A stretch of DNA of 31,688 nt from Bacillota bacterium (GCA_023398615.1 JAEWSD010000183.1:1-31688); one strand, 5' to 3'. Shown: positions 7,907 through 16,572, counted from the first letter of the stretch. Notes: generated by a model not told the origin, from the letters alone. Numbers and translations are program-made.

Positions 7907-9631
7907 ATGAGATGGTTTTATAATTTTAAGATCGGATTAAAAATACTGATTGGCTTTTTTTTAGTGATTATTATTGCCGGAGTCATTGGAACGGTAGGCA
8001 TTGTCAATATTGAAAAAATGGACACATTAAATACCGACATGTATGAAAGTCATACCGCGACAATGCCGGACTTAGCGAACCTGGCAAGAGCTTACTTAAG
8101 ACAGAAAGTGACGCTGCGGAACCTGTATATAGATAAGGATACCGGTAACCGGCAGGGCTATCTTGATTCTCTGACGGAAGATGAAGGAATCATAACCGAA
8201 AGCTCGGCGAGATTTCAGGCCAGTATAAAGGATTCTGCGGTGCAGGAGGAATTTGATATATTAGTTCAGTCGCTGAATTCCTTTGATGCGCTGAAATCCA
8301 AGCTGATTAATGCCATCCAGTCGGATCGTATGGATGAAGCATATGATTTGTTGAATGACAGTGAAGCACAGCAGATTGCGGAAACGATACAGCAGTCTAC
8401 GGATAAACTGATGGATTTTAAAACAAGTCTGGCAAAGGAAAGTGCGGATGCCAACACGGCCGCAGCAAACGCAGCTACCACTACCATGATCGTTACCTTA
8501 ATCTGCGGGGTTATTATGGCTTTACTGCTTGGCATCTTCCTTTCCAATATTATCAGCAAGCCGGTGAAAAGAATCGATGTGGCCGCAGAAAAGCTGGCTA
8601 TGGGTGATATGAATGCCTATGCGGAAGTGAGCAGTAAGGATGAGGTCGGCAATTTGGCAAACTCCTTTAACAAGATGAGTATGAATATCAACGAGGTTCT
8701 AACAAATATAGCCGCTTCTTCCGAACAGGTGGCCGTAGGCTCAAAGCAGGTTTCCGACACAAGCATAACGCTGTCGCAGGGCGCCACGGAACAGGCCAGC
8801 TCCATCGAGGAATTGACCGCTTCCATTGAAGAAATTTCTTCACAGACAGATCTGAACGCCAAAAATGCGAATCAGGTAAATGAGCTTGCGACGGATGCCA
8901 AGTCGAATGCGAGTAAGGGAAATACTCAGATGAAGGAAATGCTTGGTGCAATGGAGCAGATCAATGAGTCCTCAACTAATATATCAAAGATTATAAAAGT
9001 TATTGACGATATTGCCTTTCAGACTAATATTCTTGCCCTGAATGCCGCAGTTGAGGCGGCAAGAGCCGGACAGCACGGGAAAGGCTTTGCCGTCGTTGCG
9101 GAGGAGGTACGTAATCTGGCCGCACGCTCCGCTAATGCGGCCAAGGAAACAACGGATATGATTGAAAGCTCTATCAGGAAGGTGGAAGATGGTACCAGGA
9201 TAGCAAAGGATACCGCGGATGCTCTTGGTAACATTGTGAATCAGATCGAAAAGGTGGCAAAGATAATCAATGATATAGCAATAGCATCGAATGAACAGGC
9301 TACGGGTATCGGCCAGATCAACCAGGGTATCATGCAGGTATCCCAGATTGTACAGGCCAATTCCGCAATCTCCGAGGAAAGTGCCGCTGCCAGTGAGGAG
9401 CTTTCAAGCCAGGCCGTACTCTTAAAAGATATGGTCGGAAAGTTTAAGCTGAAAGAAAACACGAATAGCTATGGCAGGAACGAATCCTTAAGCCCGGAAG
9501 TAAAGAAGCTGCTTGAAAATATGGCCGAGAAAGGCAAGATGAATGGGAACCATATTGAGGAATCCAGCAAGGAAGACATACCCGCTAAAAAAGAAATCGT
9601 TCTGAATTCCCAGGAGTTCGGCAAATACTGA
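7907..9631 (+). CDS. Methyl-accepting chemotaxis protein
   Basis: This 574-residue membrane receptor has a classic layout. TM1 is at about 11-33. An extracytoplasmic four-helix-bundle-like sensor follows (about 34-190, helical, no Cache features seen), then TM2 (about 191-216), a HAMP domain (about 217-269) and a long signalling coiled coil. The hairpin tip contains the strongly conserved IDDIAFQTNILALNAAVEAA (from about 365), where CheA and CheW bind. The C-terminus ends in a polar tail (NSQEFGKY) without the aromatic NWETF-type CheR-tethering pentapeptide. It is the last gene of the cheA-cheY-cheW unit; its ligand cannot be told from sequence. Confidence 0.95.
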   Translation: MRWFYNFKIGLKILIGFFLVIIIAGVIGTVGIVNIEKMDTLNTDMYESHTATMPDLANLARAYLRQKVTLRNLYIDKDTGNRQGYLDSLTEDEGIITESSARFQASIKDSAVQEEFDILVQSLNSFDALKSKLINAIQSDRMDEAYDLLNDSEAQQIAETIQQSTDKLMDFKTSLAKESADANTAAANAATTTMIVTLICGVIMALLLGIFLSNIISKPVKRIDVAAEKLAMGDMNAYAEVSSKDEVGNLANSFNKMSMNINEVLTNIAASSEQVAVGSKQVSDTSITLSQGATEQASSIEELTASIEEISSQTDLNAKNANQVNELATDAKSNASKGNTQMKEMLGAMEQINESSTNISKIIKVIDDIAFQTNILALNAAVEAARAGQHGKGFAVVAEEVRNLAARSANAAKETTDMIESSIRKVEDGTRIAKDTADALGNIVNQIEKVAKIINDIAIASNEQATGIGQINQGIMQVSQIVQANSAISEESAAASEELSSQAVLLKDMVGKFKLKENTNSYGRNESLSPEVKKLLENMAEKGKMNGNHIEESSKEDIPAKKEIVLNSQEFGKY

Positions 9632-9646
9632 ATATGTAAAAAGAAA

Positions 9647-9675
9647 TTGCACTGCCGGCCGGTATATGATAAAAT
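9647..9675 (+). promoter_or_regulatory. Sigma-A-type promoter of recN
   Basis: TTGCAC (9647-9652), a 17-bp spacer and TAAAAT (9670-9675) lie in the short gap between the MCP and recN. The leader to the recN start is about 85 nt. I saw no obvious SOS (LexA) box over it. Confidence 0.55.
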
Positions 9676-9764
9676 AACGGCGGAACGTGTTTATAAAGCT
9701 TGGAGAACAGCCGGAGAAATTGTTTGTTAATTTTATATAATGGCAAACGATAGGAGGAACGGAT

Positions 9765-11447
9765 TTGTTACTTAATTTACATGTGAAGAATTTTGCAATT
9801 ATTGACGAGGCAGATGTTACATTCGGCAGTAATCTGAACATCCTGACCGGTGAGACCGGTGCGGGCAAGTCTATCATCATCGATTCTATTAATATGGCTC
9901 TCGGAGGTAAGTTTTCCAAGGATGTCATCCGTAAGGGTGCCGAGTATGCATTAGTGGAATTGCTTTTTCAGGTAGAGGACGAGCCGGTGCTTTCCGCTCT
10001 GAAGGTTCTGGACGTACCGGTTGAGGACGGACAGGTTATCATAACCAGAAGGATCATGAGCGGAAGAAGTATAAGTAAGGTGAATGGGGAAACCGTTACG
10101 GCAGCCGCATTAAAAGAGATAGCGGGCTTACTTATTGATATTCACGGACAGCATGAGCACCAATCCCTGCTTCACAGGGAGAAGCATCTGGAATTTGTTG
10201 ACCGGTTTGCGAGGGAAAGCATAGGCGATACCGGAAAACAGCTTGAGACTGCTTACAGGGAATACATATCGGTAAGAAATAAACTGGAGAGTCTTAAGAT
10301 AGACGATGATAAGAGGCTAAGGGAAATATCCTTCCTTGAATATGAGATAAATGAAATTGACGGTGCGGCTCTTAAGGACGGTGAGGATGAACGGCTTGCC
10401 GCGGAATATAGAAAACTGTCCAATGCCAAGACGATTACGGAGGGACTTGACAATGTACATGAAATGATGAGCTACCATACTTCCGGTTCGGCCGGGGATC
10501 ATATCGGCCGGGCGTTAAAGCAGCTGCAGAAGCTCCAGGATTATGACACTTCCCTGTCCGGGTTGTTCGGACAGATATTGGATATCGAAGCGCTTGTCAA
10601 TGATTTTAACAGGGAATTATCGGACTATATTTCGGACCTGGGCGGTTACGAAGTGGATTTTGCCGCCGTAGAAAAACGTCTGGACCTGGTAAACCATTTG
10701 AAATCGAAATACGGAAGTACGATTCCCGAGATAATAAATTACAGGAACAGCAGTCAGGCGAAGCTTGAACAATACCGCAACTATGAACAGACCCTGGAAG
10801 ATTTAACGAAACAGCTGGCCCTGCTCGAGCAAAGACTGGAGGAGCTCTCCGAACGGTTATCCGGTATCCGTCAGGAGAAAGCGGGAGAGCTCTCCGCAGG
10901 GATGCGGGATGCGTTAATTGATCTGAATTTCCTCGATGTAAAATTTGAGATGGTATTCAGGCGGTTGGACCATTATACGGCCGGCGGTTATGATGATGCG
11001 GAATTTTTAATATCGACGAATCCGGGCGAGGAGCCGAGACCGCTTTCCCGGGTGGCGTCCGGCGGTGAACTCTCAAGGATTATGCTGGCCATGAAATCGG
11101 TTCTGGCGGATAAGGACGAGATAGATACTCTGATTTTTGATGAAATCGACGTAGGGGTAAGCGGCAGAACGGCGCAGAAGGTATCCGAGAAATTGTCTTT
11201 GATCGCAGGAAGCCATCAGGTAATATGTATTACGCATTTGGCCCAGATTGCTGCTATGGCGGATGAGCATTTTGTTATTGAAAAGACTACGGACGGAATT
11301 TCCACAAAAACCTCCATACGCAGCCTGACGGAAAAGGAGTCTGTCGGAGAATTATCCAGAATATTGGGCGGCGCTGTGATTACCGAAAATGTTATGAAAA
11401 GTGCGAAGGAAATGAAGGATTTGGCAAAAAGAACTAAAAAATACTAG
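9765..11447 (+). CDS. recN: RecN, DNA double-strand-break repair ATPase
   Basis: This 560-residue SMC-like ATPase has the full RecN length. Walker A is TGETGAGKS (about 28-36). A conserved HGQHEHQSLL segment follows, then a long central coiled coil (about 160-370), the ABC signature ASGGELSRI (about 431) and Walker B LIFDEIDVGVSG (about 455). RecN is recruited early to double-strand breaks and helps RecA-dependent repair. The start is TTG with TAGGAGG upstream at 9751-9757; the resulting N-terminus LLNLHVKNFAIID is the family standard. In Bacillus ahrC/argR precedes recN; here an MCP does. The downstream spoIVB and spo0A keep the usual order. Confidence 0.96.
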   Translation: MLLNLHVKNFAIIDEADVTFGSNLNILTGETGAGKSIIIDSINMALGGKFSKDVIRKGAEYALVELLFQVEDEPVLSALKVLDVPVEDGQVIITRRIMSGRSISKVNGETVTAAALKEIAGLLIDIHGQHEHQSLLHREKHLEFVDRFARESIGDTGKQLETAYREYISVRNKLESLKIDDDKRLREISFLEYEINEIDGAALKDGEDERLAAEYRKLSNAKTITEGLDNVHEMMSYHTSGSAGDHIGRALKQLQKLQDYDTSLSGLFGQILDIEALVNDFNRELSDYISDLGGYEVDFAAVEKRLDLVNHLKSKYGSTIPEIINYRNSSQAKLEQYRNYEQTLEDLTKQLALLEQRLEELSERLSGIRQEKAGELSAGMRDALIDLNFLDVKFEMVFRRLDHYTAGGYDDAEFLISTNPGEEPRPLSRVASGGELSRIMLAMKSVLADKDEIDTLIFDEIDVGVSGRTAQKVSEKLSLIAGSHQVICITHLAQIAAMADEHFVIEKTTDGISTKTSIRSLTEKESVGELSRILGGAVITENVMKSAKEMKDLAKRTKKY

Positions 11448-11494
11448 TTTGAAATAAAATTAAATACGTATACTATAAAAAAGATAGTAAGCTG

Positions 11495-11523
11495 GGATAT
11501 ACATTTTATGTATATCCTTTTTT
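11495..11523 (+). terminator. Rho-independent terminator after recN
   Basis: GGATATACAT (11495-11504) pairs perfectly with ATGTATATCC (11508-11517) around a TTT loop, followed by six T residues (11518-11523). It separates recN from spoIVB, so spoIVB is transcribed on its own, as expected for a sporulation-stage gene. Confidence 0.88.
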
Positions 11524-11646
11524 GCTTTCATAGGAAAGGCCCTTGTTACGATGACGTGATAAAATGCAATAATCCTATGAAATCGAGAGCTTACATCCAT
11601 AGGGGATAAATTCCGTAAGAAACAGGAAGGCAGATGGGAGCCAGCT

Positions 11647-12930
11647 ATGAAAATAAAGTCTACGTATAGGAAAATACTCATTATATCATTATTTATCAAT
11701 ATTGTGGTGCTGCTCTTTTTCATCTACATGAAACTGGATGAAAGCATACCGGATAAAATAAAGATTATGGTAGGGGAGGATGAGAAGTTTAATTTCAAGC
11801 TTCCGTTCCTTGCCGGTTTTGAAGAGGATAACATCGATGTAATAAGCGTAAATAATGAAAATGTACCGGCTAATAAGATAAAACTGGATTTCAGCAAGCC
11901 CTTTACGATCAAATCGGATACCAAGGGACAATATACCTTAGTGGTGAAGCTGTTTGGTTTCCTGGATTTCAAACAGGTAGAGCTTGGTGTAATAGATTCG
12001 ATGGAATTAATTCCAAGCGGCAGGCCGATCGGGATCTATATTGAAACGGACGGCGTCATGGTTTTAGGTACCGGAGTAATCAATGCGTCCGACGGTTTGA
12101 ATTATGAACCCGCACTGAATAAGTTAAAATCCGGTGATTACATTACGGCAGTTAACGGCACTACGGTTTATAATAAAAAGGATCTGATTAAGGCAATACA
12201 AAACTGCAACGGGGAAAACGTACGATTGAACATAAGAAGAGACAATAAAGATATCGAATATATGATTACACCGGTTAAGACAGCTAACGGAGAATATAAA
12301 ATAGGTGCCTGGATCAGGGATAACACACAGGGAATCGGAACCATGACCTTTGTTACCCAGGATGACAGGTTCGGTGCCCTGGGACATGGTATAACCGACG
12401 TGGATACCAGTCTGATTATGCAGATTGAACGCGGTTATATTTATGCTGCCGACATCATGACGATCGTAAAAGGAAGGCAGGGAGCACCCGGCGAATTAAT
12501 CGGCCTGATAAATCAAAATGACAAATATAAAATAGGTAATATAAATAAGAACACAAATCAAGGGATTTATGGTACAATTAATAATAACTATACAAGTGAC
12601 AATCCAAGAGGCAGCATGCCGATAGGCCTGAAGCAGGAGGTGAAGCTCGGTCCGGCAACCATACTTTGCTGTGTCGACAATGAGATAAAGGAGTATAATA
12701 TTAAGATAGAGAAAATTGACATAAACAGTTCCAGCCCGAATAAGGGTATGATAATCAGTATTACGGACGATACCCTGTTACAGATGACAGGAGGAATTGT
12801 CCAGGGTATGAGCGGAAGTCCGATTTTGCAGAATAATAAGATCATCGGAGCGGTAACTCATGTGTTTATACAGGATTCTACGAAAGGTTACGGTACATTT
12901 ATAGAAAATATGATTAGTAATTTGGAGTAA
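11647..12930 (+). CDS. spoIVB: SpoIVB, sporulation signalling serine protease (family S55)
   Basis: This 427-residue protein has an N-terminal membrane segment (about 9-29), a small domain, a PDZ domain (about 110-190, with a PSGRPIGIYIETDGVMVLG-type strand before it) and a C-terminal S55 peptidase domain. Catalytic signatures are LGHGITD (His247) and GMSGSPIL (Ser389 by analogy with GDSGGP). In the family, SpoIVB is made in the forespore, crosses its membrane and triggers processing of pro-sigma-K. It lies directly upstream of spo0A, the conserved Firmicutes order. I looked for sigma-F/sigma-G elements in the upstream gap and found none I would defend. No terminator is visible right after the stop. 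Confidence 0.95.
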   Translation: MKIKSTYRKILIISLFINIVVLLFFIYMKLDESIPDKIKIMVGEDEKFNFKLPFLAGFEEDNIDVISVNNENVPANKIKLDFSKPFTIKSDTKGQYTLVVKLFGFLDFKQVELGVIDSMELIPSGRPIGIYIETDGVMVLGTGVINASDGLNYEPALNKLKSGDYITAVNGTTVYNKKDLIKAIQNCNGENVRLNIRRDNKDIEYMITPVKTANGEYKIGAWIRDNTQGIGTMTFVTQDDRFGALGHGITDVDTSLIMQIERGYIYAADIMTIVKGRQGAPGELIGLINQNDKYKIGNINKNTNQGIYGTINNNYTSDNPRGSMPIGLKQEVKLGPATILCCVDNEIKEYNIKIEKIDINSSSPNKGMIISITDDTLLQMTGGIVQGMSGSPILQNNKIIGAVTHVFIQDSTKGYGTFIENMISNLE

Positions 12931-13099
12931 TAAGATTTCAATTAAAATATCGACGATAAGGATTTATAATATCAAAAAACGTATAGGATTTTCCATTTTA
13001 TTTCCGCAGCAAATTTATGAATCTTATAAAAATCAGCATTTCCCGTTAATTTAACCCAATCGGCAAGATATCGCTGTCGGAAATTGCGATGAGAAACAT

Positions 13100-13128
13100 T
13101 TGATAAAAAGGAAATAAATGTATATAAT
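13100..13128 (+). promoter_or_regulatory. Distal sigma-A-type promoter in the spo0A leader (P1)
   Basis: TTGATA (13100-13105), a 17-bp spacer and TATAAT (13123-13128). It lies in the 514-bp gap 12931-13444, about 317 bp before the spo0A start. The stretch AAAGGAAAT inside the spacer resembles a sigma-H -35 element, but no matching GAAT -10 follows. The rest of the gap is very AT-rich and I see no ORF in it. Confidence 0.55.
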
Positions 13129-13270
13129 GCAAATATGGTAAGTTTTTACAAATTAATAAATGCCTTGTTTCTTATATGGTGCTAAATCATAAAAATTTAT
13201 GTAAAAGCTAACTGTATTATGCAATTATATATGATATATTTCCACAAAATGAAAAATAATATGGAAAATA

Positions 13271-13299
13271 TTGACTTGCTCTGAATTTAGGGTTATAAT
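13271..13299 (+). promoter_or_regulatory. Proximal sigma-A-type promoter of spo0A (P2)
   Basis: TTGACT (13271-13276), a 17-bp spacer and TATAAT (13294-13299) lie about 145 bp before the spo0A GTG start. With P1 this gives spo0A two candidate vegetative promoters. B. subtilis spo0A is also driven by two promoters, one of them sigma-H dependent. Confidence 0.65.
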
Positions 13300-13444
13300 G
13301 TAGTACATGATTAGCAATAGTGGCACGTAGAATACACAAAGGCGAATATAAAGCTGAAGGAGGCACAGGAATACACATTTTTAGTTTAATTAAAGGATAT
13401 GTAAGTAAGCAACATAAGGGTAAAATCGATTGGGAGGAATCAAA

Positions 13445-14248
13445 GTGGGTAAAATTAATGTAGCAATTGTAGATGATAATGAGAGAATCGTAAACCTATT
13501 GGAAGACATTTTGAAAGCCGATTCGGATATTGAAGTTGTGGGTACTTCAGAGAACGGAATTGACGCACTGGAGATGATTAAGGAGAAGAAACCGGATGTG
13601 GTCCTGCTGGATTTAATAATGCCAAAGCTTGACGGCTTGGGTGTGATGGAAAAGGTCAGACTGGACGATTCATTTAAGAAGGCTCCGGCATTTATCGTAA
13701 TAACTGCTATCGGGCAGGAAGGAGTCACGGAAAATGCGTTCGAGCTGGGTGCAAATTACTATATAATGAAACCATTTGATAATAATATGGTGTTAACCAG
13801 GATTAAACAGGTCAGGGGAGACTTACATAATAATAGACTAATTGAAAATCACCGTGTCAGTGCTTATGAGAATAAGGATGACTATAAGGAAAGAAACCTG
13901 GAATCCGATGTAACCAATATTATTCATGAAATCGGCGTACCTGCCCATATAAAAGGATATCAGTATTTACGGGATGCCATTATGATGTCGGTTAATGATA
14001 ATGAGATGCTTAACTCTATAACAAAGCTGTTATATCCGTCTATAGCAAAGAGACATAAAACGACTCCCAGCCGTGTGGAAAGAGCTATCAGACATGCAAT
14101 TGAAGTAGCATGGAGCAGAGGAAAGATGGATACGATTGATGAATTATTCGGATATACGGTAAGCAATGGGAAAGGAAAACCGACGAATTCGGAATTTGTA
14201 GCATTAATCGCAGATAAAATAAGATTAGAGTATAAAATGAGAGCGTAA
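13445..14248 (+). CDS. spo0A: Spo0A, master response regulator of sporulation
   Basis: This 267-residue protein has the same length as classical Spo0A. The N-terminal receiver has Asp10/Asp11, the phosphoacceptor Asp56 in LLDLIMPKLDG, Thr in VITAIGQ and Lys in MKPF. The C-terminal DNA-binding domain holds the nearly invariant SRVERAIRHAIEVAWSRG segment (about 209-226) that reads 0A boxes. Phosphorylated Spo0A switches cells from growth to sporulation. I chose the GTG at 13445 because TGGGAGGA (13431-13438) is its ribosome binding site; the longer frame from TTG at 13430 would run through that site. A strong terminator follows. Confidence 0.97.
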   Translation: MGKINVAIVDDNERIVNLLEDILKADSDIEVVGTSENGIDALEMIKEKKPDVVLLDLIMPKLDGLGVMEKVRLDDSFKKAPAFIVITAIGQEGVTENAFELGANYYIMKPFDNNMVLTRIKQVRGDLHNNRLIENHRVSAYENKDDYKERNLESDVTNIIHEIGVPAHIKGYQYLRDAIMMSVNDNEMLNSITKLLYPSIAKRHKTTPSRVERAIRHAIEVAWSRGKMDTIDELFGYTVSNGKGKPTNSEFVALIADKIRLEYKMRA

Positions 14249-14289
14249 TTTCAATTTATATAAATGTTTAAATCTAATTCTTAAACCGG

Positions 14290-14334
14290 GAGCTATATAC
14301 GGCAGCCGCAACGATGCCGTATATAGCTCATTTT
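14290..14334 (+). terminator. Terminator after spo0A
   Basis: A 15-bp perfect stem is formed by 14290-14304 (GAGCTATATACGGCA) and 14315-14329 (TGCCGTATATAGCTC) with a 10-nt loop, followed by A and four T residues. The T-run is short but the stem is long. Confidence 0.8.
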
Positions 14335-14370
14335 ATTGTATAGGAGAGTAAAGCCGGCTGCGTTCGGCGT

Positions 14371-14394
14371 AAGAGTTTGCCAATGCAAACTCTT
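14371..14394. repeat. Perfect inverted repeat downstream of the spo0A terminator
   Basis: AAGAGTTTGC (14371-14380) and GCAAACTCTT (14385-14394) are perfect 10-bp arms with a CAAT loop, preceded by a GC-rich segment (14353-14369) unlike the surrounding AT-rich spacer. The weak tail (TGTTAG) argues against a second terminator. It may be a dispersed hairpin element. Confidence 0.5.
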
Positions 14395-14447
14395 TGTTAG
14401 AAAGCCTGTATATATTGGTTCATATTTTAGTGAAATCTGGAATATAG

Positions 14448-14478
14448 TCTTTTATAAAAGACGTAAATATTGTATAAT
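14448..14478 (+). promoter_or_regulatory. Candidate glgA promoter with overlapping palindrome
   Basis: A TATAAT -10 lies at 14473-14478, about 59 bp before glgA. The expected -35 zone is taken up by a perfect 14-bp palindrome, TCTTTTATAAAAGA (14448-14461), rather than by a good TTGACA. An operator for a dimeric regulator is possible; this is inference. Confidence 0.4.
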
Positions 14479-14536
14479 TGAGCGTGTGATGTAAACGGTT
14501 TAAGAATTTTTAATGATCACAGGGAGGAATCTATTC

Positions 14537-15973
14537 ATGAAAAACATACTGTTTGTAGCCTCGGAGGGTGTTCCGTTTATTAAGACAGGCGGGCTGGCTG
14601 ATGTAGTCGGTTCCCTGCCGAAATACATTAATAAGGAGGAATATGATATCCGTGTAATACTGCCGAAATACCTGGCTGTTCCGGAGCAATATAAGGAACA
14701 GATGGAAGCCGTAACGAATTATAATATGGATTTATCCTGGAGAAACCAATATGTCGGCATTACCAGGACTGAGTATGAAGGAATACCCTTTTATTTCATA
14801 GATAATGAATACTATTTCGCGGGAATAACACCTTATGGTAATATATATGAAGATATCGAAAAATTTGCGTTCTTTTGTAAGGCAGTTTTATCGGCACTTC
14901 CCGCAATCGGTTTCAGGCCGGATATTATCCATTGCCATGACTGGCAGACAGGTCTGCTGCCTGTTTTTCTTAAGGACAGCTTTCGGGAGAATGAATTTTA
15001 TAAGGATATAAAAACGGTCATGACAATACATAACCTGAAGTTTCAGGGCGTTTGGGACGTACAAAACGTAAAGGATGTGACCGGTCTGCCGGATTCGTAT
15101 TTTACGGCGGATAAGCTTGAGGCATACGGGAATGCCAATTACCTGAAGGGCGGAATCGTTTATGCGGATTATATCACTACCGTAAGCGCTTCCTATGCGG
15201 ACGAGATTAAGCTGCCCTTTTACGGGGAAGGGCTGGACGGCTTGATGCGGGCAAGGAGCGATGTACTCTGTGGAATTCTTAACGGGATTGACTATGAGGA
15301 ATATAACCCGGAGACGGATCCTTATCTTATTAAGAACTACGGCCCAGGAAATTTCAGGAAGGAAAAAATAAAGAACAAGCGCGCCCTGCAGCAGGAGCTT
15401 GGCTTGGAGGTTAACGACAGAAAATTCATGATCGGCATTGTGTCAAGGCTGACGGATCAAAAAGGGATGGATCTGATTGATTACGTGATAGAAGAGATCT
15501 GTGCGGAGGATACCCAGCTGCTTGTACTTGGAACCGGCGAACAAAAATATGAGAATCTGTTCCGGCATTATGCATGGAAATACGGTGACCGGGTCTCGGC
15601 AAACATATTCTATTCGAATGAGCGGGCGCACAGAATCTATGCGGCCTGTGATGCGTTTCTCATGCCGTCTTTATTCGAACCTTGCGGGCTCAGCCAGTTA
15701 ATCAGCCTGCGTTACGGTACGATTCCGATTGTCAGGGAAACGGGAGGCCTTCGGGATACCATTAAATCTTACAATGAGTTTGAAGGCAGCGGCACGGGAT
15801 TTTGTTTTGCCAATTACAATGCACATGAGATGCTTGCCACCATCCGTTATGCAAAAAATACGTTTTTTCAAAAAAAACGTGATTGGAATAAAATAATCGA
15901 CCGTGGAATGGCCGAAGATTTTTCTTGGAACAACTCGGCAAAACAGTACGAAGAGCTTTATCATAATATATAA
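14537..15973 (+). CDS. glgA: GlgA, bacterial glycogen (starch) synthase
   Basis: This 478-residue GT5 glycosyltransferase extends alpha-1,4-glucan from ADP-glucose. The N-terminal ADP-glucose-binding motif is KTGGLADVVG (from Lys16). HCHDWQTGL and MTIHNLKFQG lie in the first Rossmann lobe; SRLTDQKG and the C-terminal catalytic segment PSLFEPCGLSQL lie in the second. The start is the ATG at 14537 with AGGGAGGA before it; the frame is open from 14513, but that would read through the ribosome binding site. No glgC, glgD, glgB or glgP is nearby, so it is an orphan of the glycogen pathway here. Glycogen is a common carbon store in sporulating clostridia, which fits the place between spo0A and coat genes. 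Confidence 0.95.
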   Translation: MKNILFVASEGVPFIKTGGLADVVGSLPKYINKEEYDIRVILPKYLAVPEQYKEQMEAVTNYNMDLSWRNQYVGITRTEYEGIPFYFIDNEYYFAGITPYGNIYEDIEKFAFFCKAVLSALPAIGFRPDIIHCHDWQTGLLPVFLKDSFRENEFYKDIKTVMTIHNLKFQGVWDVQNVKDVTGLPDSYFTADKLEAYGNANYLKGGIVYADYITTVSASYADEIKLPFYGEGLDGLMRARSDVLCGILNGIDYEEYNPETDPYLIKNYGPGNFRKEKIKNKRALQQELGLEVNDRKFMIGIVSRLTDQKGMDLIDYVIEEICAEDTQLLVLGTGEQKYENLFRHYAWKYGDRVSANIFYSNERAHRIYAACDAFLMPSLFEPCGLSQLISLRYGTIPIVRETGGLRDTIKSYNEFEGSGTGFCFANYNAHEMLATIRYAKNTFFQKKRDWNKIIDRGMAEDFSWNNSAKQYEELYHNI

Positions 15974-16064
15974 CAACTCAAAGCGGCATAAAATCATGCA
16001 TAAAATTCTTTCTCCCTTGAAATAATAATATAGGGTAATTGCTTCGTAAGCATTTATAATTATC

Positions 16065-16073
16065 CATATTCTA
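16065..16073 (+). promoter_or_regulatory. Possible mother-cell sigma-E/sigma-K -10 element of the coat genes
   Basis: CATATTCTA (16065-16073) fits the CATANNNTA -10 pattern of sigma-K and is close to that of sigma-E, 26 bp before the first CotF-like start. No good -35 element is visible at the right distance, so this is a weak call supported mainly by the spore-coat nature of the genes. Confidence 0.3.
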
Positions 16074-16098
16074 TTGCGTGAAAAAAGGAGGAAGTTAA

Positions 16099-16284
16099 AT
16101 GGGAACAATATCGGAAATGGAACTTCAGAATTTAAGACATCTTTTGCTTTTCAGTGAGACGGATTGTGAAAAATATAAATCTTATGCTGAGAATTGCACG
16201 GATCCTTACGTAAAACAGTTTTTCCAAAAAGAGTCTCAGTCGGCGGCACAGAAAAAGCAAACCTTATTACAATTTCTTAAATAG
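16099..16284 (+). CDS. Small CotF-like spore protein, 61 residues
   Basis: This very short protein has an excellent ribosome binding site (AAAAGGAGG) and stop. It is predicted to be an alpha-helical hairpin: a first amphipathic helix (MELQNLRHLLLFSETDCEKYKSY is the core) and a second containing VKQFFQKESQSAAQKKQ. This resembles the ferritin-like two-helix repeat of CotF/coat-type proteins. It is followed after 12 bp by a second such gene, so the pair is likely one operon. Function as a coat or spore-associated protein is an inference from family resemblance. Confidence 0.7.
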   Translation: MGTISEMELQNLRHLLLFSETDCEKYKSYAENCTDPYVKQFFQKESQSAAQKKQTLLQFLK

Positions 16285-16296
16285 GAGGTTTAAAAC

Positions 16297-16554
16297 ATGC
16301 AAGAGCATATCATGGTATCGGATGCCTTAAATTCAATCAATTCCGGACTTAAAACAATGAGTGATATGATATCACAAACCGAAAATCAGGAACTCAGGCA
16401 GACATTGCAGAAAATGCGTAATGAAGCGGAGACCTGCCAGTATGAATTATTTACGATTGCAAAGAGCAAGAATTATTACCAGCCTGCACAAAAGGCGACA
16501 CAGGAAGAAATAATGAATGTTAAAAGCTTGATTAATCAAAGCTCCGCAAAATAA
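16297..16554 (+). CDS. CotF-like spore coat protein, 85 residues
   Basis: This is a short helical protein with SDALNSINSGLKTMSDMI, then LRQTLQKMRNEAETCQYELF, then a C-terminal KNYYQPAQKATQEEI segment. The 'YYQPA' ending followed by a short helix is typical of small CotF-family proteins in Clostridia. AGGAGG precedes the ATG. It is co-transcribed with the 61-residue gene just upstream. The two together look like two halves of a helical bundle, and they may form a hetero-oligomer in the spore coat. This is inference; no experimental role is implied by sequence. Confidence 0.78.
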   Translation: MQEHIMVSDALNSINSGLKTMSDMISQTENQELRQTLQKMRNEAETCQYELFTIAKSKNYYQPAQKATQEEIMNVKSLINQSSAK

Positions 16555-16572
16555 TTGCGATGACAGATATTA

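Noticed and set aside
13075..13081. TGTCGGA as a possible 0A box upstream of spo0A
   Set aside because: It differs by one base from the core TGNCGAA and stands alone; a 7-base near match in a 500-bp spacer is expected by chance.
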